Assembly (NCBI RefSeq): GCF_016634425.1
Contig: NZ_JAEPES010000006.1
Span: forward strand, 87,388 to 151,387
DNA: 64,000 nucleotides
Direction: 5' to 3'
Origin: Lacisediminihabitans changchengi
GTDB taxonomy: Bacteria > Actinomycetota > Actinomycetes > Actinomycetales > Microbacteriaceae
Under the pieces are notes generated by a model. The model worked only from the letters and a program-made list of their open reading frames with translations. It was not told where the DNA came from and made no database searches. The translations under genes and the position numbers were made by a program. How positions within the stretch are numbered: the first letter of the stretch is position 1; the number at the start of each line of letters is the position of its first letter. Positions 49,865 through 57,447 of the stretch are shown here, piece after piece.

Positions 49865-52783
49865 TCAGCCCTCCAGCAGGATCGTCTTGATCTCGAACGG
49901 CGTGAACTCGAGCCGCTCCAGATCGATGGCGCCGATCGGCTGTTCCATGAGGTCGGTCTCGGTGGCGGTCGCGTGTGGGATCGTCGTCTGCAGCGAGGTC
50001 GTGGTCGGCGCTCCGAGACTTTCGTACAGTCGCAGGATGACGCCGCCTCCCGTCTCGGCCCGCTTGATGGTCTCCACGATCACACCCCGCTGATCCACGG
50101 CGGCGAGGCTGTGCTGCTCGATCCCCTGGGCGAGGAGCAGCGGGTTGTTGAGGCGATAGCCGTCGGAGATCACGTCGGCTAGGTCGGTGAAGGGGCGGAA
50201 CGCATAGGTGAGGCGATGGATCCCGCGGTCGGCGGTCTTGTCGGGGAAAGTCGGGGAGCGCAGCAGATTCAGACTGATGAGTCCGCTCTTCGCCCGATGG
50301 CCGTACTTTCCGTCGTTGAGCAACGCGAACCCGCCGCCGCTGTCTTCGGTGGCGATCCACCTGTGTGCGACCACTTCGAACTGCGCTCGCTCCACGTCGT
50401 CGCGCTCGAGGGTGGTGCGCTCGATGTGGCCGAACTGGATCTCGCACTTGGCTGTATCGCCGTAGTGGACCGGGCGGAACTCCGTCCGGAGCATGTGGTG
50501 CCTCTCCCGCCAATTTATGGTGGTCTCGAATCGCACCAGCTGACTTCCCGCTTCCAGCACGACCAGTTGCGTGATCGAGCCTCGTCCCCAGCGGTACACC
50601 TGCCGCCGCACCACGCGCGGGCCGTCGATGTACGTTTCGACCTCGCTCGGCCGCAGCGTGCGCGGCGTGCGCCGGAGGTACTTCTGGCCGATGTCCCAGG
50701 CATCGAAAGGGAACTGGTACGGGTCGCGGTGCAGCACCAGGCGATTCATGCCGTTCGCGGCATGTTGGGCGCCGGACGCGTCGACGCACGACGTGATCTC
50801 CCCGGACGCAACGAATCGGAGGGTCAGTTCCCCGTTCGAGATGGTGTCAGCAGTGAAGGTCAGCCCCTCGACCTCCCCGCCTGGCTCGAGTAGCGCAGAT
50901 GCATACGGATTGACGGTGGCGACCTGCCAGTCGCCGTCGACCTGCACGTGTTCCCGGCGGGGGATGGAGGTCAGATTGAGTGCCGCGAGGTCGCCCTGTG
51001 GTCGGGGGATCCGGTCGATGAGCTCCGCCGCGTAATCATCCAGTTCACCTTCGATTCGAGTCAGCGTCTCTATCGCCTCGCGGTTGACGCGGGCGATCGA
51101 CGAGCCGGGAAGGATGTCGTGGAAGTGCCCGAGCAGCACATCGCGCCAGTGCTGCCGCAGCTCCGCACCGCTGTCCGTTCCCACCATGACCGCGAGCGCT
51201 TCGGCCTCGTGCAGCTTGCGCTCGACGATGCGGTTCCGTCGCTTGATCTGTGCCTGGGTCGTATACGTACCCTGATGGGTTTCCAAGTAGAGCTCTCCGC
51301 GATGGGTGTGCGCCACGTGCATTGTCTCGAGCCGACGGAAGAACGCGCTCGCCGTGGAGTAGACGACTTTCGGCAGGCCACGCAGATCGTGTTCGCGACC
51401 GGTGACCTCGAGGTGGATCTCTCCCGGGCCGCCGCCTCCGTCGCCCGAGCCGTAGACGAGCAGCGCGGTATTGAGCGCCTTCTCCGGGTATTGCGCGAGC
51501 CCGCGCAGGAGACCATCGGCGGCGCCCCGGCTGTTGTAGTCGCCCTCGGGCGGCATGTGCACGAGCACGCTCGAGCCGTCGATCCCCTCCCAGCGGAAGG
51601 TGCGATGGGGGAAGACGGTGACTTTGTTCCAGGCGAGTTTGATGGTTTGGAACCAGTCCATACCGCTCTTGGTGAGGATCTGCGGGAGGTTGCCGCTGTA
51701 GCCGAAGGTGTCGGGAAGCCAGCACAACCGCATGTCCTCGGGCTGCAGTCCGAACTCGTCCGCGAGGAAGCGGCGGCCGACCAGCGATTGCCGCACCAGC
51801 GACTCTCCGCCCGGAAGATTGGTGTCGGTCTCCACCCAGAATGAGCCCTGCAACTCGAGGCGCCCGGCGGCTACCGCCTTCTTCACGCGCTCGAAGATCG
51901 CGGGATGCTGCTGCCGCATCCATTCGAGCTGCTGCGGCTGGCTCGTGCCGTAGAGGTAGTCGGGCGTCGCGTCGATTGTGTTGAGAGCACGCGTATAGGT
52001 GCGTGCGGCTTTGCGCCGCGTCTCGCGCAGCGGCCAGAGCCAGGCCATGTCGAGGTGTCCGTGGCCGACCGCGCTGTACACGAAGTCGCTCTCCGACGTC
52101 GCGGCGAGGTGCGGGGCGAGAGCGGCGCGGGCGGCTGGGATGTCGTGAGCCGTGAAGCGGGACCAGGCCGTTTTCAGCGCGAGGCGCAGATTCGCGGTGA
52201 GGGGGGCATCCGTCGTCGACCGGGCGAGCACGAGCAGCGTCAGGTAGTCGTAATAGAGGGAGTAGGTCTCGTCGTCGCGGCGACCCAGGAACGCCCCGTG
52301 GTAGGTGCCGCGCCCGAGCTCGTAGAGCAGCCAGCCGTTGTACGCGACATCGGCGTAGATCTCGATCGGGCCCGGTGCAACGCGCACCTGGTGGAGGGGC
52401 CGGAATCGTCCACCGCTGTGCGGAAGGTCGCCCTGTTGGAAAACCCGGCTGATCGCGTCGACGACGGTTCCATCGGGCAGATAGATGAGCCCCTCGCCCC
52501 GGATGCCGAGCATCACCACGTTGCCCTCGGAGTCGGCGGGAATCTCGCCGGTTATCCGCAGCCAGGCACAGTCGAGGGTCCTGCCGAACGTCGCGCCCGG
52601 CCGCAGCGGCGTGAAAGCCGACCGGTCGAGATCGGCGAAGGCGATCGGTTCGCTGGAGCGGATGACCTCCGCCGACAGCTCCGTGACCCTCGAGTACACC
52701 CGCTCTCGGATGCGCCGCAGCCTCCGGTATTCGCGCGGATCCTCCGCCGCGAGGCCGAATGTCCACGTGATGAGGTTGGGCAT
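49865..52783 (-). CDS. GH38 alpha-mannosidase
   Basis: 972 residues, complete. N-terminal jelly-roll-like region, then the GH38 catalytic part with zinc ligands in HGHLDMAWLW (H243, D245), nucleophile D358 in LPDTFGYSGN, and LGHFHDILPGSSI near residue 545. A large C-terminal beta domain follows. No signal peptide, so intracellular. The first gene of the operon with the GPH transporter; together they take up and hydrolyse alpha-mannosides. Confidence 0.93.
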   Translation of the reverse strand: MPNLITWTFGLAAEDPREYRRLRRIRERVYSRVTELSAEVIRSSEPIAFADLDRSAFTPLRPGATFGRTLDCAWLRITGEIPADSEGNVVMLGIRGEGLIYLPDGTVVDAISRVFQQGDLPHSGGRFRPLHQVRVAPGPIEIYADVAYNGWLLYELGRGTYHGAFLGRRDDETYSLYYDYLTLLVLARSTTDAPLTANLRLALKTAWSRFTAHDIPAARAALAPHLAATSESDFVYSAVGHGHLDMAWLWPLRETRRKAARTYTRALNTIDATPDYLYGTSQPQQLEWMRQQHPAIFERVKKAVAAGRLELQGSFWVETDTNLPGGESLVRQSLVGRRFLADEFGLQPEDMRLCWLPDTFGYSGNLPQILTKSGMDWFQTIKLAWNKVTVFPHRTFRWEGIDGSSVLVHMPPEGDYNSRGAADGLLRGLAQYPEKALNTALLVYGSGDGGGGPGEIHLEVTGREHDLRGLPKVVYSTASAFFRRLETMHVAHTHRGELYLETHQGTYTTQAQIKRRNRIVERKLHEAEALAVMVGTDSGAELRQHWRDVLLGHFHDILPGSSIARVNREAIETLTRIEGELDDYAAELIDRIPRPQGDLAALNLTSIPRREHVQVDGDWQVATVNPYASALLEPGGEVEGLTFTADTISNGELTLRFVASGEITSCVDASGAQHAANGMNRLVLHRDPYQFPFDAWDIGQKYLRRTPRTLRPSEVETYIDGPRVVRRQVYRWGRGSITQLVVLEAGSQLVRFETTINWRERHHMLRTEFRPVHYGDTAKCEIQFGHIERTTLERDDVERAQFEVVAHRWIATEDSGGGFALLNDGKYGHRAKSGLISLNLLRSPTFPDKTADRGIHRLTYAFRPFTDLADVISDGYRLNNPLLLAQGIEQHSLAAVDQRGVIVETIKRAETGGGVILRLYESLGAPTTTSLQTTIPHATATETDLMEQPIGAIDLERLEFTPFEIKTILLEG

Positions 52784-52902
52784 GCCGTGCCGGCCTCCTC
52801 CGCGCGTCGATGCCGCTTCGGTGCGGCATCAGGGAGCTCTCGGCCCGCGCGGCGCCAGCCTAGCCGACGGCCTACGCCCACACCCTCTGGGCGGCGTCTA
52901 AC

Positions 52903-53180
52903 TCATGTGGAACTGCGGCACCACCAGGTAAATGTGCCGTACAGCACGGCGATAGCGTGGGTGGAGCTGGATGGCAAGCCGAGCCACCAGGTGCCGAGGT
53001 TCCAGGGCACCGCGCGGACCAGGCCAGCAAAGATCATGGTCGTGCTGATGTGCGGGATGCCCTTGGAGCTCTCGGTGAGAATGCCCGATGAGACGATCTT
53101 TGCCACCGCGGTGGAAAGGAAGGCGCCGACCAGATTGAGCACGGCGGAGATGAGCACGGCCACGACCGTCGCTACGGGAC
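52903..53180 (-). pseudogene. Remnant of a PiT-type phosphate permease
   Basis: About 90 residues of a low-affinity inorganic phosphate transporter: VAVLISAVLNLVGAFLSTAV, AKIVSSGI, IFAGLVRAVPWNLGTWWLG and LPSSSTHAIAVL. Family members have two such PD001131 repeats and ~330-500 residues; here only the first repeat remains, without N-terminus or the rest. The substitutions (WNL, SSSTHA) are still canonical, so loss was recent. Confidence 0.8.
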
Positions 53181-53237
53181 ATCCTGCCCCGGCCGCTGCG
53201 GCCGCGGGGCGTTACTGCGGGGCGTTACTGCTGGGTG

Positions 53238-53552
53238 TTAATGCCGGATGTCCGCGGTCAGCGCGTCGACCAACCCGGGAAACCGCTCGTCCAGCTCGAC
53301 CCGACGCAACTGGATGGCGTGGGTGCGCCCGTCGACGAGGGTTCGGGTGAGGCCCGCCTCTCGCAGCGTCTTGAAGTGATGTGCGAGCGTGGATTTCTGC
53401 ACCTCGAAGCCCCACACCGGTGCGCTTTTCGGATGGGGTTTCCCATCGGCGAGCTCCTGCAGGATCTTGAGGCGAATCGGGTCAGCCAGGGCCTTCAGCA
53501 CCTCGACGAGCTCGACATCGTTCATGTCGGGCACCGGATAGTCGGCAGACAT
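53238..53552 (-). CDS. ArsR family transcriptional regulator
   Basis: 104-residue winged-helix repressor: VELVEVLKALADPIRLKILQ, then VQKSTLAHHFKTLREAGLTRT and the wing VDGRTHAIQL. No cysteine metal site is visible, so it is probably not a metal sensor. Divergent from an MFS efflux gene, which it likely represses. Confidence 0.9.
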   Translation of the reverse strand: MSADYPVPDMNDVELVEVLKALADPIRLKILQELADGKPHPKSAPVWGFEVQKSTLAHHFKTLREAGLTRTLVDGRTHAIQLRRVELDERFPGLVDALTADIRH

Positions 53553-53566
53553 TTCTCTCTCATATC

Positions 53567-53584
53567 GTTTGATGACGATCGAAC
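53567..53584. promoter_or_regulatory. Operator candidate for the ArsR regulator
   Basis: GTTTGATGACGATCGAAC, an inverted repeat with one mismatched pair (GTT.GAT-N4-ATC.AAC), midway in the 50-bp divergent region between arsR-type and MFS genes. Confidence 0.5.
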
Positions 53585-53602
53585 TATGCTAGTGTCCACC
53601 GT

Positions 53603-54814
53603 ATGACGAGTATCAAACAATCATACGCTCCGGCTGAGAATGCGGGGCTCTATCCACGACTGGCGATTCTCGCGGTCGGCCTCTTCGTGGTGGGCACCAA
53701 CGCCTTCGTCATCGCCGGCCTCCTTCCCTCCATCGCGGCGACTCTGCACGTGCACGCCAGCGACGTCAGCTACTCCATCACCTTCTACGCGATCGTCGTC
53801 GCCGTGGCGGCTCCCGCCATCTCGATCTTCCTCGCCAGGATGTCGCGCACCACCCTCATGACCGCGGGGCTCGTTCTGCTGTCTCTCGGCACCGTGGTCG
53901 CCGCGCTCGCTCCCACGCTCGAGGTCTTCACCGCGGGTCGGATCGTCGCGGCCTTCGGCGGCGCGGCGCTCGTTCCCGTGGCCACCGCGGCGGCTGCTTC
54001 CCTCGCCTCCCCCGAGAGGCGGGGTCGTGCCATCGCCTTCGTGGGGGTCGGCTTCACGGCGGCAGTCGCGTTCGGCGCGCCGCTCGGTACTGCAATCGCA
54101 GCGATCGGCGGATGGCGCGTTCCCCTGTTCGGGCTCGCGGTGCTCGCCGCCCTGGTGGCCGTCGCGGTCGCTTTCGCAGTCCGGGGCATCCCGATCGGAG
54201 CGCCGGTGTCGGTTCGCCGCCGCTTCGCGATCCTCGCCGACCCCCGCATCCTGTTGGCTCTCGCCACCACCCTGCTCGTGATCGCCGGCTTCAACGTCGT
54301 CTACATCTTCAGCTCGGTGGTGACGGCAACCGCTACCGGAGGGTCCCCGTCCCTGCTCGCCGTGCTGCTGCTGATCTTCGGCGTCGCGGGGATCGGCGGA
54401 AACGTGGTGATCGGCCCGCTCACCGATCGCTTCGGCAGCCGCACCGTAGCCACGATCTTCATCGCGGTGCAGTTGGTCACGTTGCCATTGCTCCCCGTCG
54501 TCGCCGAGAGTTTTGTCGGCACCGCGGTGGTGTTCGCGGTGTGGGGGCTCGCCTCTAACGCCAGCCTGCTCCCGGTGCAGCATCGACTGATCGCTATCGA
54601 CCCTGCGATGGCGGGGGTCGCGATCTCCTGGTTCTCGACGGCGATGTACGTCGGTATCGCGCTGGCGCCGATCGCGGGTGCTGCGGCTATGCGACTCGGG
54701 GGTGCCGAGTCGATTCCGGATGTCGGCGCCGCAGCCATCGCCCTGGCGGTCGTCGCCTTCCAGCTCGGCTGGGCTCGCCGCCGCACCGTGGAGGCCGTGG
54801 CAACGGCGTCCTGA
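53603..54814 (+). CDS. MFS efflux transporter (DHA1/Cmr type)
   Basis: 403 residues, twelve membrane helices. FVVGTNAFVIAGLLPSIAAT in helix 1 and GRIVAAFGGAALVPVATAAA in helix 4 match arabinose-efflux/chloramphenicol-type pumps. Divergent from the ArsR-family regulator. Substrate unknown. Confidence 0.88.
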   Translation: MTSIKQSYAPAENAGLYPRLAILAVGLFVVGTNAFVIAGLLPSIAATLHVHASDVSYSITFYAIVVAVAAPAISIFLARMSRTTLMTAGLVLLSLGTVVAALAPTLEVFTAGRIVAAFGGAALVPVATAAAASLASPERRGRAIAFVGVGFTAAVAFGAPLGTAIAAIGGWRVPLFGLAVLAALVAVAVAFAVRGIPIGAPVSVRRRFAILADPRILLALATTLLVIAGFNVVYIFSSVVTATATGGSPSLLAVLLLIFGVAGIGGNVVIGPLTDRFGSRTVATIFIAVQLVTLPLLPVVAESFVGTAVVFAVWGLASNASLLPVQHRLIAIDPAMAGVAISWFSTAMYVGIALAPIAGAAAMRLGGAESIPDVGAAAIALAVVAFQLGWARRRTVEAVATAS

Positions 54815-54884
54815 TTCTCGAACGGATCAGATGCCATCCGACTGCCGGCCGGAGTTTGCACGGCAATGCAGTGGAGAGTCGAAG

Positions 54885-55300
54885 GGGCCGATGTGGACTC
54901 ACACCCGAAGTGAGTCCACATCGACCATCCCCTAGGGGATTTAGTCGCGATAGGTCGTCCCCCGACGACCTTTCGATGTGTCTCAGTATGCGTGCGAGCT
55001 TCTCGGGAAAAAAGCCCCCAAAACGGGGCATGTGCGCGATAACGAGGAAAGAGAGAGGTGCGGGGAGGGCCGATGCGGTTACGGGGGTTTGCCGCACGGC
55101 CCTCCCGCAAGCGCTGCAGTTCGGGGGGACTGCACCGCGGATACGTAGCGGAGACTCCGCGCATGCTCGGGGGGAAGCTGCGGAGCTCTATTCGGGTATC
55201 CATGCCGGGAAGTCGGGAACCATCCTCGGCAGTAGCTAAACCCTAGCGCGGTGTCCGCACTTAGGGGGACATCCCGCGATGCCCCAGAAAGGGGGCATTT
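54885..55300 (+). ncRNA. Densely structured non-coding stretch, probable RNA ending in a terminator
   Basis: Nearly every segment can pair. Examples: 54890-54902 with 54910-54922 (13 bp, 7-base loop); palindrome 54927-54940 (ATCCCCTAGGGGAT); AGGTCGTC/GACGACCT at 54952-54971; 55060-55078 with 55092-55108 (GGGAGGGCCG/CGGCCCTCCC plus TGCGG/CCGCA); GGATAC 55139-55144 with GTATCC 55196-55201 enclosing CTCCGC/GCGGAG; TGTCC/GGACA near 55245. A terminator on the + strand follows. The 3' part (GGGAACC, GGCAG, GCTAAACC) distantly recalls the c-di-AMP (ydaO) riboswitch core, but I cannot confirm it. No coding gene is seen in 54815-55434. Confidence 0.45.
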
Positions 55301-55302
55301 TA
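55279..55302 (+). terminator. Intrinsic terminator
   Basis: ATGCCCC (55279-55285), loop AGAAAG, GGGGCAT (55292-55298), then TTTATTT. Works in the + direction only. No + gene ends nearby, so it probably closes the structured RNA or the MFS 3' UTR. Confidence 0.75.
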
Positions 55303-55434
55303 TTTGGGGAGCGATGTGCTATTTTGCCCGGCTACCAAGAGCTCACTGCCGGATGTGACACCGATCCTTTACTTCTCGGCGTCGCGCTCGTCCTTTTCGT
55401 CGCGCTCGTCCGTGGAACCGACGAGTGTCTCGTG

Positions 55435-56061
55435 CTAGAGGGTGAGCCGAACGAAGAGCGGCGAGCCCCAGAGCGAACTGGCGTGCTCAACGTATCGTCC
55501 CCAGGTGGGCGAGTTGAACATGCCGCCGGCGCCGTCGTAGATTCCGACGTGGCGGTGCGGCCACCAGACCAGGTCGCCGGCGACAGCCTGCGACTTGTCG
55601 ATGACGACGCCGAGAGCGGCCTGTGCGTCTGCCGTCCGGGGCAGGCTGATGCCGAATCCGGCGAAAACGTACTGGGTATAGCCGTCGCACGAGAAGCTGG
55701 TGCTGGGGCTGTTTCCGGTGCCATAGGGCACCTGACCGACGAACTGGGCCGCGTATTCGAGCACTGCCGCACCGCTGTAGGCCTGCGAGGGCGGGGTGGC
55801 GCCAGAGAAGCGATTGACGGTCGAGGCTCGGAATACCGACGCGACTGCCACCGCGACAGGCTGCGGTTTGGTAACGGTATACGGATCTCGGGCCGATGCG
55901 GCTTGATCGACCGCGTCGAAGGCCGATACTGATTGAACAGCTGCAGTCCGCACCTCGTGGCTCGCCGGGGTTCCCAGGCTGGCATATGCCGGGAGTGCCG
56001 CTGTCGCGATAATTGCAGTCGCAGCGACAATGGCTCCCAGCTTGGCGATGGCATTAGTCAT
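55435..56061 (-). CDS. Secreted NlpC/P60 family peptidoglycan hydrolase
   Basis: 208 residues. Signal peptide (LGAIVAATAIIATAALPAYA), a linker with RDPYTVTKP, then the NlpC/P60 domain: catalytic Cys in FSCDGYTQYVF (usual FDCSG has become FSCDG), and His in WPHRHVGIYDG. It should cut gamma-D-Glu-diamino acid bonds in wall peptides. The RDxYTV motif also occurs in both M23 proteins of this window. The frame stays open for 21 charged codons after the TAG (to TAA at 55369), ending DERDEKDERDAEK, which looks protein-like. Confidence 0.88.
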   Translation of the reverse strand: MTNAIAKLGAIVAATAIIATAALPAYASLGTPASHEVRTAAVQSVSAFDAVDQAASARDPYTVTKPQPVAVAVASVFRASTVNRFSGATPPSQAYSGAAVLEYAAQFVGQVPYGTGNSPSTSFSCDGYTQYVFAGFGISLPRTADAQAALGVVIDKSQAVAGDLVWWPHRHVGIYDGAGGMFNSPTWGRYVEHASSLWGSPLFVRLTL

Positions 56062-56276
56062 TTGTTCGAGCCTACGTCAGCGTGTCAAATCCGCGACACC
56101 CCTGGCAGATTTCTTGTGCCCCAGCACGGGCTTCCCTCGCGCCGGGCTGGCGTCTTTCACCGGCGTCCACGGTTCACGGCACCGCCGCACATGTCGGTGG
56201 TGCACGCAAGAATCGAGGAACACGACGACGCCAAGAATTAATCTGCGCGACACGCCGAAACACTAGATGTAGTGGA

Positions 56277-56306
56277 ATGACATACCTGTCATTCCGGTTA
56301 TATAGT
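56277..56306 (+). promoter_or_regulatory. Promoter with overlapping palindrome for the 27-residue peptide gene
   Basis: ATGACA (56277-56282), 18-bp spacer, TATAGT (56301-56306). The palindrome GGAATGACA-N4-TGTCATTCC (56274-56295) overlaps the -35 and spacer. Its core TGACA-N4-TGTCA is identical in form to the LacI operators at 21598 and 21675. The rest of 56062-56396 shows the NlpC/P60 upstream region and a ~85-base leader with a T6 run at 56356-56361. Confidence 0.6.
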
Positions 56307-56396
56307 GAGAACCCAAGACGGCGCCGGATCCCAGTCCAGGCACCGTGGGGGCATATTTTTTCGATCGACAGAGCTTTGCGACATAAGGAGGTCCAC

Positions 56397-56480
56397 ATGG
56401 ACAACGACAACGACTTCGTCGGCGGCTACGCGGTACCGGTAGACCCGATGGACGACCTGCAGTGCGACAGCTGCCAGTAG
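56397..56480 (+). CDS. Isolated 27-residue CxxC peptide
   Basis: ATG at 56397 has a perfect Shine-Dalgarno AAGGAGGT (56385-56392). The product is 27 residues and strongly acidic. It opens with Asp/Asn-rich residues, has FVGGYAVPVDP in the middle and ends LQCDSCQ (CxxC). It has its own promoter, operator-like palindrome and an 11-bp terminator, so it is a deliberate transcription unit rather than a chance frame. I do not recognise the family. Possibilities are a RiPP-type precursor, a small metal- or thiol-reactive peptide, or a signalling peptide. No modifying enzyme (radical SAM, LanM, YcaO) is encoded in the window; the M16-like protease at 26.6 kb is the only peptide-processing candidate. 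Confidence 0.7.
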   Translation: MDNDNDFVGGYAVPVDPMDDLQCDSCQ

Positions 56481-56501
56481 GCCGTCACTAGAACCCCCAT
56501 G

Positions 56502-56535
56502 AACCCCGGCGCTCCCAGGCGCCGGGGTTTCGTGC
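56502..56535 (+). terminator. Intrinsic terminator after the peptide gene
   Basis: AACCCCGGCGC (56502-56512), loop TCCCAG, GCGCCGGGGTT (56519-56529), 11 perfect pairs, then TCGTGCTTT. It isolates the peptide gene from hadA. Confidence 0.85.
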
Positions 56536-56581
56536 TTTAACGGTTTCGTGCATGAACCGCCCGCTGGTTAGGCTGGCACGC

Positions 56582-57028
56582 GTGTCAGTGAACCCCGATC
56601 TGCAGGGGCGGGTATTCCCGCCCACCGAGCCGTACCTCGTCGGCCGCGAGAAGATCCGTGAGTTCGCTCGCGCGGTTTACTCCGCCAGCCCCTTGAACAC
56701 GGATGTCGCGGCCGCCCGCGCCGCCGGCTACAGCGACCTCGTCGCCCCGCCGACCTTCCCTGTCGTCATTCAGGAGGCGACCTTGCAGCAGCTTCTTGCA
56801 GAACCAGACGCCGGCATCGACTTCTCGCAGGTGGTGCACGGCGAGCAGCGGTTCAGCTACACGCGCCCTATCGTCGCCGGCGACGAACTCACCGCCACCC
56901 TCACCGTCTCCAGTGTGAAGAGCCTCGGCGGCAATTCGATGGTCACCGCAGACTCCTCGATCGTCGACGCCACCGGCGCCCACGTCGTGACCGCCATCTC
57001 CACCCTCGTGGTCAGGGGGGACGCATGA
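56582..57028 (+). CDS. hadA: (3R)-hydroxyacyl-ACP dehydratase subunit HadA
   Basis: 148 residues from GTG at 56582 (MSVNPDLQGRVFPPTEPYLV); an earlier ATG at 56552 has no support. N-terminal MaoC/hot-dog dehydratase of the FAS1-like HadA type: FARAV, DLVAPPTFPVVI, HGEQRFSYTRPIVAGDEL. It forms a heterodimer with HadB, encoded immediately after with an ATGA overlap, dehydrating hydroxyacyl-ACPs or -CoAs. HadA usually lacks the catalytic His-Asp pair, as here. Confidence 0.88.
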   Translation: MSVNPDLQGRVFPPTEPYLVGREKIREFARAVYSASPLNTDVAAARAAGYSDLVAPPTFPVVIQEATLQQLLAEPDAGIDFSQVVHGEQRFSYTRPIVAGDELTATLTVSSVKSLGGNSMVTADSSIVDATGAHVVTAISTLVVRGDA

Positions 57029-57447
57029 GCATCGACATCACCACCCTCGAGGTCGGTCAGATAGTCGCCAGCGGCGAGTTCCCGATCAGCCGTGGCTCGC
57101 TCGTTCGCTACGCCGGCGCATCCGGCGACTTCAACGACATCCACTACCGCGACGACATCGCCATCTCGGTCGGCCTTCCCGGAGTACTCGCCCACGGCAT
57201 GCTCACGATGGGTGTCGCCGTGCAGCCGGTCATCGACTGGATCGGCGACCCGGGCAAGGTGCTCGACTACGGCGTGCGGTTCACCCGGCCGGTGCTCGTC
57301 GACGCCACTGAGGGCGCCCTGGTCACCGTGTCGGCCAAGATCGGCGCATTCGACGCCGAGAAGCAGACCGCCCGCGTCGACCTCACGGTCACCGCTGCAG
57401 ACACCACGGTGCTCGGTAAGGCGCAGGTCGTCGTGAGCCTGGCGTGA
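57025..57447 (+). CDS. hadB: (3R)-hydroxyacyl-ACP dehydratase subunit HadB
   Basis: 140-residue hot-dog enzyme with the catalytic hydratase-2 motif: YAGASGDFNDIHYRDDIA (D and H of the active site) then GVLAHGMLTMGVAV. Partner of HadA. ATG overlaps the hadA stop; its own stop overlaps the murB GTG. Confidence 0.9.
   Translation: MSIDITTLEVGQIVASGEFPISRGSLVRYAGASGDFNDIHYRDDIAISVGLPGVLAHGMLTMGVAVQPVIDWIGDPGKVLDYGVRFTRPVLVDATEGALVTVSAKIGAFDAEKQTARVDLTVTAADTTVLGKAQVVVSLA

Noticed and set aside
48488..50182. Long charged plus-strand frame over the GPH transporter
   Set aside because: Antisense of a conserved transmembrane transporter; Glu/Asp/Arg repeats arise from complementing hydrophobic codons.
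51045..52829. 594-codon minus frame overlapping the GH38 gene
   Set aside because: Alternate frame of the same strand without the GH38 motifs.
55279..55932. 217-codon plus-strand frame over the NlpC/P60 gene
   Set aside because: Antisense of a gene with catalytic Cys and His motifs; it also begins inside the terminator hairpin.
56082..56396. N-terminal extension of the 27-residue peptide
   Set aside because: The open frame runs across the promoter and palindrome, is Arg-rich and lacks a ribosome binding site. The AAGGAGGT points to ATG 56397.
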